Origin: Elusimicrobiota bacterium
GTDB lineage: Bacteria; Elusimicrobiota; Elusimicrobia; UBA1565
Length of the DNA stretch: 43,214 bases
NCBI GenBank assembly: GCA_016212885.1
Contig: JACRDO010000026.1
Span: forward strand, 1-43,214
Reading direction: 5' to 3'
Position 1 is the first letter of the stretch; the number at the start of each line of letters is the position of its first letter. Positions 8,082-16,091 of this stretch are shown here, piece by piece. Made by a program: the position numbers and the translations under genes. Below the pieces are notes generated by a model that searched no databases, was not told where the DNA came from, and was given only the letters and a program-made list of their open reading frames with translations.

Positions 8082-8654
8082 ATGAGACTTCCATTCTTCG
8101 TGATGTTGGCGGTCGTCCTGTTGGCCGCCGCTGCTGGGCCGTCCGCGGCGCAGCCGGACAAGGGCCGTGAGCCGAGCCCGGCCATGGGCCCGGGCGGGCC
8201 CGGCGGACCGGGCGGCATGCCGGGGCTCTCGGAGGAGCAGAAGGAGAAGCTCCAAGCCGCGATGAAGGCGGAGCGCGAGGCGATGAAGCCGCTTCAGCGC
8301 CAGCTCAGGGACGCGGTCACGAAGCTGAGCGACCTCATCGAGGACGAGGCCGGGGACAAGGAGCTCGAGGCCGCGATGGACAAGGTGGAGAAGCTGCACA
8401 AGGAGATGCAGGCCCAGCGGGAGAAGTCCCAGGCCCATCTCAAAGTCATGCTCCCCGTCAAACAGCGGGCCATGATGATGATCCGCATGTCCCGGGGCAT
8501 GGACAGGATGCGCGAAGCCATGGGTCAGCGCGGACGCATGGGCCGGCGCGGGCGCATGGGCTTGGGCCGCGGCGGACATGAAGGCGACGACGGGGGGATG
8601 CCGCCAGGACCGGGCCCGGACCCCGACGAAGGGCCGCAGGACGAAGAGCCTTAA
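8082..8654 (+). CDS. Spy/CpxP-like periplasmic protein
   Basis: 190 aa. The signal peptide ends near residue 23 (ALAA-type site in LLAAAAGPSAAQ). A Gly/Pro/Met linker follows, then a helical domain starting with LSEEQKEKLQAAM, the LTxxQ-like repeat of the Spy/CpxP/ZraP group, with a second repeat near RMSRGMDRMREAM. The C-terminus is rich in Gly, Met, Arg and Asp. Family members are periplasmic chaperones or metal-responsive sensors. The Met- and His-containing tail could bind metal, but no sensor kinase is adjacent. Start: AAGGAGGAG just before the ATG. Divergent from the nitroreductase gene and ended by a terminator. Confidence 0.75.
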   Translation: MRLPFFVMLAVVLLAAAAGPSAAQPDKGREPSPAMGPGGPGGPGGMPGLSEEQKEKLQAAMKAEREAMKPLQRQLRDAVTKLSDLIEDEAGDKELEAAMDKVEKLHKEMQAQREKSQAHLKVMLPVKQRAMMMIRMSRGMDRMREAMGQRGRMGRRGRMGLGRGGHEGDDGGMPPGPGPDPDEGPQDEEP

Positions 8655-8677
8655 GCGCCCCGGGCATCTTCAGCCAA

Positions 8678-8714
8678 GAAGGCCCCCGCCCTCACCGGCG
8701 GGGGCCTTCGGTTT
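8678..8714 (+). terminator. Rho-independent terminator, same stem as at 7231
   Basis: A 13-bp perfect stem (GAAGGCCCCCGCC / GGCGGGGGCCTTC) with a 6-nt loop, then GGTTT. It ends the Spy-like gene only a few bases before the next promoter (TATAAT, 8716-8721). Confidence 0.88.
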
Positions 8715-8734
8715 GTATAATGGCCCGCAAGACG

Positions 8735-10759
8735 ATGAACGACCGGCCTCTTCTCGCCAAGCTGTCCAGATGGGCTCAGGACCACGCCCTGCTGATCTCC
8801 GCTTTCGGCTTGGCCCTGCTCATCCTCTGGCAGGCCGCCTCCATGCATCGCTGGGCCTGCGCCGACTCGAGGCCCCCGACGTGGGATGAGGCGGTGCATC
8901 TGACCCTGGCGGACCAATACCTCGACGCGCTGCGCAAAGCGGACCTCTGGCGCCTCTTCAAGACCCAGCGCTATCCCGGGCATTCCCCCTATCCGCCGGT
9001 CTACCATTTCCTGCTGGTCCCCTGGCTCGCCTTCCTTGAGCCCGGCTCAGCCGCCCTGAGCGTGAACTGGATCGTCTATGCTTTCCTCCTCGCCGGCATC
9101 TGGCTTCTGGGCGGGCGGGTCTCCGGGGTCTGGCACGGACTTCTGGCCGCGTTCCTGCTTTGGCTGTCTCCCTTCCCCCAGCAGTTGAGCCGCCAGGTCC
9201 TCGTGGATCTTCTCCTGAGCGCTTGGGCCCTCTGGTGCTACGTCTTCTTCCTCGAATCAGAGGGATTCGCCAAGAAGGGGCCCTCTCTGGCTCTGGGGGC
9301 TTGCATCGGGCTGGGGACCCTCACCAAATGGACCCTGCCCATCTACCTATTGCCCATGGCCTTCTCCCTGCCCGGAGCATGGCGCAAGAACCGCGTGAAC
9401 CTGCTCCGCTGCGCGGCAGCTGCCTGCGCGATCGCAGGGCCCTGGCTGGCCGTCAACATCCCGGAAGGACTCGGGGCCATGCGGCGCGCGGCCCGCCTCG
9501 GCTACGACGAGGGCTTCCGGCTCTGGCGGCTGGGCTCCTGGCTCTACTATCCCAAGAACGCGCGTGAGTTCTTCCCTTGGCCCACCTGGCTCGTGCTCGC
9601 CTGCGGAGCGGCGTGGGCCCTCAAGAAGAAGACGCGCTTCGCTTGGACCCTGGCCGGCTGGCTGGGGCTTTCCTGGATCGCGTGGACCTGCGTATCCACC
9701 CGCGACATCAGGTTCGTGACGCCCGCCATGGTGGCCCTCCCGGTCATGGGCGTCTCGGCGCTCCCAGCCTGGGCCCTGCCTTTGGCCGCGGCCCCGGCCG
9801 CCTGGGCCTACCAAGGCCCGCGGCCTGCGCGCGAGGACTGGCATCACGCGGACATCCTCGACGCGATCGAGCGGAGCAAGCCGAAGCGCGCGCCAGCGGC
9901 CCTGCTGGTCATCCCGAACCTCGCGCGGTTGAACTCGAACGTTCTGAACTGGGCCATCCGCAGCGGCCGGCGGCAAGGAATCTCGGTGGGTGGAGAGGAG
10001 ACGGAGATTCCGGAATGGTGCGACTTCGTGCTGGTGAAGTCGGGTGACCCGGGCGTCTACCTGGGTCCGGAGTCCCTGCGCATCCTCCGGCAGGCTTTTC
10101 AGGAACGCTCGCTCTTCCGCCGGCACTTCCTCCCTGCGGCGGCTTGGCACGCCCCGGACGGGGGGGAGATCGCGCTGTTCATGCGCAAGCCGGAGCGGGA
10201 CCAGGGCCCTGTGCGCAGAGACCTGGGCTCCTTGACCATCCGCAGCGCGGACCTGGCCGGGGTCCGCCTGGTGCGGCTTTCCTCGGACACCTACCGGCTC
10301 GAGGCGGATTCCATTCTGCTGAAGACGCCCGGCCTCAGGCTCATAAACGTGCGTGCGCTGGCGGAGGGGGCGGAATTGATCTTCGAGGGAGGCAGGGCGC
10401 ACGTCATGCGGGTTCGGAGCGTGACCCTGCAATCCCTGCGCCTGCCTTGGGATTCTTTGAGGGAGGCGGCGGGCAAGAAGCTCCCAGGCTTGCGCTTGGA
10501 CGTGGAACCCCGGGGGGATTCCCTGGAGATAAGCCTCGCCTGGAAGCTGCTTCGCCTCAGGCTGGGATTCTCATGGAGCCAGGAGCCGGGCGCCTTGATC
10601 CTGCGCGCCAAGGGCCTGCGCCTGCTCGGCCTGCCTGTCCCATTCGCCAACGGCCGAACCCTCCGCTTGAGCTTCGAGCCCCGCCCTCCCAAGCAGGACT
10701 ACCGGCTGCGCCTCTCCCGGCTCCACGCGGAGCCCGACTGCCTCGCGGTGGGGGAGTAA
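8735..10759 (+). CDS. GT-C (PMT/ArnT-like) membrane glycosyltransferase
   Basis: 674 aa. The N-terminal half holds about ten membrane segments. The first periplasmic loop has the acidic motif PTWDEAVHL, the Asp-Glu site expected of GT39/ArnT-type enzymes that move a sugar from a polyprenyl-phosphate donor. The C-terminal third is soluble and leucine-rich, with repeated LRL/SLEISL strands, and looks unlike ArnT. Acceptor unknown. The frame opens at an ATG at 8720, but that ATG lies inside a perfect TATAAT (8716-8721). The second ATG at 8735, 13 nt after the box, is the likelier start and leaves almost no leader. Confidence 0.75.
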   Translation: MNDRPLLAKLSRWAQDHALLISAFGLALLILWQAASMHRWACADSRPPTWDEAVHLTLADQYLDALRKADLWRLFKTQRYPGHSPYPPVYHFLLVPWLAFLEPGSAALSVNWIVYAFLLAGIWLLGGRVSGVWHGLLAAFLLWLSPFPQQLSRQVLVDLLLSAWALWCYVFFLESEGFAKKGPSLALGACIGLGTLTKWTLPIYLLPMAFSLPGAWRKNRVNLLRCAAAACAIAGPWLAVNIPEGLGAMRRAARLGYDEGFRLWRLGSWLYYPKNAREFFPWPTWLVLACGAAWALKKKTRFAWTLAGWLGLSWIAWTCVSTRDIRFVTPAMVALPVMGVSALPAWALPLAAAPAAWAYQGPRPAREDWHHADILDAIERSKPKRAPAALLVIPNLARLNSNVLNWAIRSGRRQGISVGGEETEIPEWCDFVLVKSGDPGVYLGPESLRILRQAFQERSLFRRHFLPAAAWHAPDGGEIALFMRKPERDQGPVRRDLGSLTIRSADLAGVRLVRLSSDTYRLEADSILLKTPGLRLINVRALAEGAELIFEGGRAHVMRVRSVTLQSLRLPWDSLREAAGKKLPGLRLDVEPRGDSLEISLAWKLLRLRLGFSWSQEPGALILRAKGLRLLGLPVPFANGRTLRLSFEPRPPKQDYRLRLSRLHAEPDCLAVGE

Positions 10760-10768
10760 AAATACAAT

Positions 10769-11422
10769 CTATTGCTTCGAAAGGGCCAGCTTCGCGCGCA
10801 GGGCCTTCGCGCGCGCCTCGATGCGCTCCGCGTCGGCTTTCCGCGGGGTCCTGCGGAGCATCGCGGCGTACTCATCGAGGAGAGGCAGGAGGTCCTTGTG
10901 CTCCGGGCCCTGCGCGGCCTCGCGTATGGTCAGCGCCTGCTGGTAGTAGGCGCCGGCCTGGGCGAATTTGCCGTCGAGGGTGCTGACGCGGGCCAGGCGC
11001 TCGGCGCATTTGGCCACTTCCAGGTGACGCGGACCGTAGACGGTCGCGTAGATGCGCGCGGCATGCAGGCCCATCTTGGCCGCGTCCTCGTACCAGCCCT
11101 TGCCCTCCAAGCTCAAAGAGAGCCCGTCCAAGGCCTTTGCCAGGCGCATGTCGTCCGGGGGCAGGGCTTTGTCCATGATCTCAAGAGCCCGGATGTAGGC
11201 CTCCGCTGCTTCGTTGTGCTTTCCCTGCCCGCGCAGGGCGTCGGCCTGGGCGGCCAGGCTTTCGGCCAGGCGCTCGTCCGCGGCCGGGGCCTGCGCCGCG
11301 GAGGATGAAGCCTGGGGCGCGGCGCTCTGCGCGGATCCGCTTTTCGCTTTCCCGGGAGCCGGAGCGGCCCAAAGCATCCCGGCTGAAAGCAGGGCCGCCA
11401 GCCGTGCTGATTTGAAATCCAT
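10769..11422 (-). CDS. Exported TPR-repeat protein
   Basis: 217 aa. A signal peptide (LAALLSAGMLWAAPAPG) and an Ala/Ser-rich linker precede about three tetratricopeptide repeats (from residue 50). NEAAEAYIRALEIMDKAL and FAQAGAYYQQALTIREA show the Kinesin-light-chain-like TPR pattern, which usually mediates protein contacts. The gene follows the MFS transporter on the same strand by 16 nt, but it has its own TATAAT exactly 7 nt before the ATG (11430-11435), a leaderless layout. It converges on the glycosyltransferase gene with a 9-nt gap. Confidence 0.8.
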   Translation of the reverse strand: MDFKSARLAALLSAGMLWAAPAPGKAKSGSAQSAAPQASSSAAQAPAADERLAESLAAQADALRGQGKHNEAAEAYIRALEIMDKALPPDDMRLAKALDGLSLSLEGKGWYEDAAKMGLHAARIYATVYGPRHLEVAKCAERLARVSTLDGKFAQAGAYYQQALTIREAAQGPEHKDLLPLLDEYAAMLRRTPRKADAERIEARAKALRAKLALSKQ

Positions 11423-11438
11423 CCCGGGTATTATAGCT

Positions 11439-13847
11439 CTATATTTTGGAGTTTTCCGGGATCGGGGCGTCCTTGGACGGATTGCGCTCGGCCTTGGTGA
11501 AGAAGAGCCAGGGCGCGGCCGCGCGCATGGCCCCGTAGACGGTGGCCGCGACCGCTGCGATGGAGAGGGCTGTCCTGATCGGGATGTCGCCCAGCACGAA
11601 GCCGTAGAGGTAGGTGGAGAGGATCGCCGCGATGATGCCCAGGAAGGACTCGGCCGCGAGCACCTTGTTGACGTTTCCGTCGGGCATGTTGCCGAGAGTT
11701 TTCTGATGCAGGCCGCCGACGATCATGGCGCCGAAGCTGGTGACAAGGGTCTGCAGGCCGTAGAGCCCCAGGATGGCCCACATGGAGGGTGCGGAGATCA
11801 TGATCCAGAAGAGCGGGATTTCGAGGGCCGCGAGGATGAAGAAGGGGATGCTCAGCGCCTCCTCGGTCTTGAACCCGAGCTGGGTGAAGAGCCTGCGCAT
11901 GGGGTTGAGCAGCAGGGTGCCGATGATGCTGCCCACGCTCGATGAGACCACGAGCATGCTGAAGTACCCCATTGGGGTGCTCATGAGGCCCTTGAAGAGC
12001 CAGCCGAGGACCGGCACGCCCAGGACGGCGTTGACCGCTCCCGTGTTGGCCATGAGGACGCTCTCGACGTACTCGGGCAAGACATTGAAGATGAGGGGGT
12101 CGGAGAAGAGCGAGTAGACCAGGGTGAGGGCGGTCATCGTGCGCAGGAAGCGGTTCTTGACGATGATCTTTATTCCGTCTTTGAGCGAAGACGCGAGGTC
12201 CTTGATCACGCTTTTGAAGGAGAGCGGCGCCTTGGCCGGCGCCTGAGCGGCCTGGGCCGCGGCGTCACCCTCCTTCTTGAGCTTCCCGCCGATGATGCCC
12301 ACCGTGGCGTAGAGCAGGCCCGCGAGGCCCGTCGCGATCGCGTACACTCCGTAGATGAGCGCGCCGCCGACCTCCATCTTGCCGAAGAGCTCCTTGACCT
12401 GCGCGATCTGTCCAGCAACGGCTGGGCCGATGATGGCCGTGGCCGCGGCGATGAAGGTCAAAATGGAGTTCGCCTTCATGCGCTCGGCCGGGGTCACGCT
12501 TTTGTCGCCCATGATCTTGGTCGAGGCGCCCATGTCCATGGTGACGAAGAGGCCCTGGAAGAAGCTCTGCACGCCGATGAGGGCGAAGAGGGTCAGGAGA
12601 GCGGCCGACATGCTCATCACGCCGGAGAGGAAGAAAGCGGTCGGGATGAGGGCGAGGATCCCCGCGCGGATGAACGCCGAGCGCACGAGCCACTTCTTGG
12701 GGTTGGACTCCGCGCCCCTGGTGAAGAGAGGGGTGCTCGCGTAGGAGAACGCCTGGGAGACCCAATGCGCGATGCGCGCCACGCTGCGGTTCTCTCGGAT
12801 GGCGGCCTTGAGGAGCTCCGCGTTTCGGAACCGGGCGTCGTTGTTGTCGCGCAGCACGTTCTTCGTATAAGAGGAAACCACGAAGGGGAGGCCCACGATG
12901 TACATCTCGATGCCGAAGTAGTAGACGATGGTCGCGGCCGCGTAGCGCCAGAAGGACTTGTTGCGTTCCGGGTCCTTGAAGACCTCCGTCATCCGCGTCT
13001 TGGCTGGCGGTACGTCCAAACCTTCCGAACGCCGTGTGTTTGGACGCACCAAACATCCAGAATCTGTAAGTTTGGCGCGTCCCGAAACTACGCCGTATGG
13101 ATGTTCGGGACGTATCGAACCTATGTCGTTTGGAAGGTTCGATGCGTCCGCCTTCTCCGAGGCCTGCGCGGCTTCGGAGGCGGGCTCGAGACCGGCCTCC
13201 GCATTGCCGGAGAGCGCCGCGTCCTGAGCCGGGACGGGATCCGAGACCGCGGACCCTTCGCGCGCAACCTCGCCGGTGAGAAGGTCGAACTGCCGGCCCG
13301 CCGCGGCGCTCGCGCCGTCCTCCGGAGCCTCTTTAAGTCCCTTGCCGGCCTCGGAGACGGCCTCGGCCATCGGCTGGACCTTCTTCTCGAGGAAGGACTT
13401 GGAAGATTCCGCAGGCGGCCGAGCGCTATCGCGAGGAAGTGTGACCGAGCCTTCTGGCGAGGAAATGCCGCCTCCAAGCGTTCTCAGAGGGCGGCCCGTC
13501 TCCGAGATCTTGAGGGCGACCAGCCGAGCGTTGTCGGACTTGACGTGCGCTTCGACCGCCATGACCGGTTTGATGAGGCCCTGCGCTTGCGCGATCGGGG
13601 CGGCATGGACCTGCGCGACCTTGAGGTTCGAAACAGAGGGGAGCGCCGAAAGCAGGCTCCCGAGCGAAAGGGATTGGAGGGGAAGGGATTGAAGCCCCGT
13701 CCGGGCTCCCAAGGCGCCGCCGATCTTCACCGGGACGGATTGGACGCTGGGCGCCTCGACGCGGATCGACTGGACCTGGGCCGCCGCGGGCTGAACGCCC
13801 ACAACGAAGGCCAGGAGCGCGGCGAGGAGCTTGGTCAGGGCTTTCAT
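11439..13847 (-). CDS. MFS transporter with long secreted-type N-terminal extension
   Basis: 802 aa from the ATG at 13847. Residues 1-24 are a signal-peptide-like segment (MKALTKLLAALLAFVVGVQP). Residues about 25-300 form a Val/Ser/Pro/Ala-rich extension of low complexity, and about 300-800 hold some 12 membrane helices of a major facilitator. Substrate unknown. Residues about 235-279 are encoded by a 133-bp array of four hairpin repeats, described separately, which sits in the linker just before the first transporter helix. The upstream frame to 13898 adds 17 residues with no ribosome site; TAATAT stands 4 nt before the chosen ATG. A soluble extension this long before an MFS core is unusual. 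Confidence 0.78.
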   Translation of the reverse strand: MKALTKLLAALLAFVVGVQPAAAQVQSIRVEAPSVQSVPVKIGGALGARTGLQSLPLQSLSLGSLLSALPSVSNLKVAQVHAAPIAQAQGLIKPVMAVEAHVKSDNARLVALKISETGRPLRTLGGGISSPEGSVTLPRDSARPPAESSKSFLEKKVQPMAEAVSEAGKGLKEAPEDGASAAAGRQFDLLTGEVAREGSAVSDPVPAQDAALSGNAEAGLEPASEAAQASEKADASNLPNDIGSIRPEHPYGVVSGRAKLTDSGCLVRPNTRRSEGLDVPPAKTRMTEVFKDPERNKSFWRYAAATIVYYFGIEMYIVGLPFVVSSYTKNVLRDNNDARFRNAELLKAAIRENRSVARIAHWVSQAFSYASTPLFTRGAESNPKKWLVRSAFIRAGILALIPTAFFLSGVMSMSAALLTLFALIGVQSFFQGLFVTMDMGASTKIMGDKSVTPAERMKANSILTFIAAATAIIGPAVAGQIAQVKELFGKMEVGGALIYGVYAIATGLAGLLYATVGIIGGKLKKEGDAAAQAAQAPAKAPLSFKSVIKDLASSLKDGIKIIVKNRFLRTMTALTLVYSLFSDPLIFNVLPEYVESVLMANTGAVNAVLGVPVLGWLFKGLMSTPMGYFSMLVVSSSVGSIIGTLLLNPMRRLFTQLGFKTEEALSIPFFILAALEIPLFWIMISAPSMWAILGLYGLQTLVTSFGAMIVGGLHQKTLGNMPDGNVNKVLAAESFLGIIAAILSTYLYGFVLGDIPIRTALSIAAVAATVYGAMRAAAPWLFFTKAERNPSKDAPIPENSKI
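13013..13145. repeat. Array of four ~33-bp hairpin repeats inside a gene
   Basis: Four successive inverted repeats: CGTCCAAAC/GTTTGGACG (13013-13046); GCACCAAAC/GTTTGGCGC with one mismatch (about 13046-13077); CGTCCCGAA/TTCGGGACG (13078-13112); ATCGAACC/GGTTCGAT (13114-13143). Stems are 8-9 bp, loops 14-17 nt, spacing about 33 bp. Arms differ between units but stay complementary. Loops resemble those of the array at 25631. The array lies in frame in the MFS gene. Confidence 0.85.
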
Positions 13848-13916
13848 GCCGATATTAAAGCCCCCGCAGCCCCTGCCCGCATCGGCCCAACGGCCCAAGC
13901 CGCGGAGGTTTTCGGC

Positions 13917-14513
13917 CTAAAGAGAATGGGCCTGCCGGAGAGGGGATGCCTGGGACCGCAGACCTACCTCAGGAGGCGGAACTCCTATCGGGCAGGCGCT
14001 ACGGAGAAGCTCCGCGTTGGCGCGCAGCCAGCGCCGCTGCGCCTTGTGGTCCGGGCAGAACTTGTTGACCAGATGCCAGAACTTCTTTGAATGGCTCATC
14101 TCGATGAGATGGCAGAGTTCGTGGATGACGACGTAGTCGAGCACGCCGGGAGGGGTCAAGACCAGCCGCCAGCTGAAGTTGAGCTGTCCTTTGCCGGAGC
14201 AGCTTCCCCAGAGGGTCCTCTGGTCCTTGATGCAGATGCGCCGGCAGCGCACCCCGACGATCCGGCTGAAGTGCTCCACGCGGCCGAGGATGACGATGCG
14301 CGCCTTGGCGAGGTCGCCCTCGGGGAACAGGTTCCCCTGGCTCGCCCCGGCAGGCGCCGGCGATGGGAGCTCCGGCGTCTTCTTAGGCTCGTCTTTGTAG
14401 ATTTCCGGAAAGGAGCGCCGGAGGTCGTCGAGGAACCTGTGGACCTCCTTGACGACGCTCCCGGGCGGCTCCCGGAGCGGCAGCTGCGGCTGGTTCTGGT
14501 CGGAAATGCTCAT
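13917..14513 (-). CDS. YgjP-like (DUF45) zinc metallopeptidase
   Basis: 198 aa. The C-terminal 110 residues carry the DUF45/YgjP signature: TLWGSCSGKGQLNFSWRL, then the zinc site VVIHELCHL (HExxH type, with Cys in the variable position) and HSKKFWHLV with the third ligand His. The SprT-like fold suggests a cytoplasmic metalloprotease; substrates are not well known. The first 70 residues are a Pro-rich, charged extension. The start ATG at 14513 is preceded by GAGAAGAAG and, 15 nt upstream, TATAGT. It is divergent from the EF-hand gene, sharing an AT-rich promoter region. Confidence 0.85.
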   Translation of the reverse strand: MSISDQNQPQLPLREPPGSVVKEVHRFLDDLRRSFPEIYKDEPKKTPELPSPAPAGASQGNLFPEGDLAKARIVILGRVEHFSRIVGVRCRRICIKDQRTLWGSCSGKGQLNFSWRLVLTPPGVLDYVVIHELCHLIEMSHSKKFWHLVNKFCPDHKAQRRWLRANAELLRSACPIGVPPPEVGLRSQASPLRQAHSL

Positions 14514-14586
14514 CTTCTTCTCAATGTAACTATATTTTGTTCCGCGCGTAAATAAATATAGCCCTTTGCGTTAATTGGGACAGCGG

Positions 14587-14592
14587 CATAAT
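14587..14592 (+). promoter_or_regulatory. -10 box of EF-hand gene copy 1 (CATAAT)
   Basis: CATAAT sits in a block conserved between the two duplicated units; the equivalent in copy 2 is 16053-16058. It lies 34 nt before the ATG, so this gene has a leader with a ribosome site (GGAGGGTGTGGT), unlike the leaderless genes. No convincing -35 is seen. Confidence 0.45.
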
Positions 14593-14626
14593 AATAGCAA
14601 AGAACGGCCGTTATGGAGGGTGTGGT

Positions 14627-15916
14627 ATGAAACTGTCGCGTCTAGCCGTGCCGGCGGCGTTGGTCTCTGCCGCCTTGTGCTTGACGTACGCCTTGTCGTC
14701 CGCGCAGAGCACCAAGAAGGCGCTGAAGGTCAATGTCACGGAGTGTCCGCCGGCTACCCTGGAGCTGAAAGGGCCCGACCGGGCCAGGCCGGAAGATGAC
14801 ATCACGCTGACGTATTCCGCCATGAACGTCTCAGACATCCGGATGGACGATGTCGGAGCCATCGGCGAGAGCGTGAAGGTCAAGGCGAAGTGCTGCGGGA
14901 AGCTCACCTACACCATCCGGGGCCTCACCCCTTGCGGCGCCGCGGTCAAGGCCTCCAAGGTCATCAATATCTCGAAGAGCAAGGTTTACCTCTCCGGAAG
15001 CCGGTACGCCAATGGGCCGAGCATCGCCGACTACATGATGAGCCCTCAGATGTACTGCCCCCAATGCTACGGAAGCACGGCGTCCGGCTACGTCAACTCA
15101 CATGCCAACGCCGATCAAAAGGCCGCCTTCAACGACTTCATGAGCAAGATGTGGAGCTGGCCGCGCACCGTCGATGCCTTCAAGCAGGCCCACGTCGCGG
15201 GAACGACCTATGTCGTCGATGAGGACGGCAACGTGCTGGGGAGCATGCGCACCCTCAGCATCTTCGATACCGGCGTGCCGGGCTTGAGCTATTTGGGAGA
15301 TCCCTTCAACGCCTCGGGGAACAATAAGATCTATATCGGCAACGCGCCGATGACCTTCAATGGGGCGACCTACGACGTGGTCGGCTTCCTCTCCGCCTCG
15401 CCGATCATCCTCGACTTGGACAACGACGGCAAGCCGGATGTGGACCAAGGTGGCTGGCTGCCCCATCCGACCCGCTTCAACAAGAGCAAGACCGCGATGT
15501 TCGACATCAACGGGGACGGCTTCGCGGAAATCACGGAATGGATCGGCTCCAACGACGGACTGCTCGTGGCGCCGCTTAAAGACGGCCGGGTCAAAGGCGG
15601 CAACGAGCTCTTTGGGAACCCGATCGGGTTCGTGGACGGCTACCAAAAGCTCGGCCTGTATTATGACAAGGACGAGAACGCCGCGGTCGAGGGCAAGGAG
15701 CTTGAGGGACTGATGGTTTGGGTGGACAAGAACCGCGACGGAAAGACCGAGCCCGAGGAACTGCGCACGCTCCAAGAAATGGGGATCACCAAGATCCACA
15801 CGGATCAGGAGAACCTGAAGAGCCGCTTCGTCATGAACGGCCAGGAGCGCTCCACCTGGGATTGGTGGCCGACCTGCATGCTGGTCTACCCCAGCATTCT
15901 GGCCAAAGCCAAGTAG
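14627..15916 (+). CDS. Secreted EF-hand/calcium-binding-repeat protein, copy 1
   Basis: 429 aa. A signal peptide ends near ALSSAQ (residue 27). Residues about 35-125 form a Cys-containing beta-rich domain. The C-terminal half has acidic loops of EF-hand or dockerin type: DLDNDGKPDVDQG, DINGDGFAEITEW, DKDENAAVEGKEL and DKNRDGKTEPEEL, so calcium binding is expected. The middle (about 128-175) contains a Cys pair, YCPQCYG, absent from copy 2. The motif ERSTWDWWPTC near the C-terminus is shared by both. The function is not known; it is likely extracellular or surface-bound. Confidence 0.8.
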   Translation: MKLSRLAVPAALVSAALCLTYALSSAQSTKKALKVNVTECPPATLELKGPDRARPEDDITLTYSAMNVSDIRMDDVGAIGESVKVKAKCCGKLTYTIRGLTPCGAAVKASKVINISKSKVYLSGSRYANGPSIADYMMSPQMYCPQCYGSTASGYVNSHANADQKAAFNDFMSKMWSWPRTVDAFKQAHVAGTTYVVDEDGNVLGSMRTLSIFDTGVPGLSYLGDPFNASGNNKIYIGNAPMTFNGATYDVVGFLSASPIILDLDNDGKPDVDQGGWLPHPTRFNKSKTAMFDINGDGFAEITEWIGSNDGLLVAPLKDGRVKGGNELFGNPIGFVDGYQKLGLYYDKDENAAVEGKELEGLMVWVDKNRDGKTEPEELRTLQEMGITKIHTDQENLKSRFVMNGQERSTWDWWPTCMLVYPSILAKAK

Positions 15917-15931
15917 GCAGAGCCGCGCTCG

Positions 15932-15968
15932 AAAAGCGGGCCGCCCATGCCGGGCGGCCCGCTTTTTT
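15932..15968 (+). terminator. Rho-independent terminator
   Basis: A 15-bp perfect stem (AAAAGCGGGCCGCCC / GGGCGGCCCGCTTTT) with loop ATGCC, running into TTTTTT. It ends EF-hand gene copy 1. Confidence 0.92.
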
Positions 15969-16091
15969 CATTCAAGCAGCGCTGTTTAATGTAACTTTAT
16001 TGAATTTCGCGCGTAAATGAATATAATCCTATGTACGTTATGGGGACATCGGCATAATCACAGCAAAGAACGGCCGCATGGAGGGGTGGGT

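Noticed and set aside
8720..8734. ATG at 8720 as the glycosyltransferase start
   Set aside because: It is part of a perfect TATAAT box, so it should not be in the mRNA; the ATG at 8735 is better.
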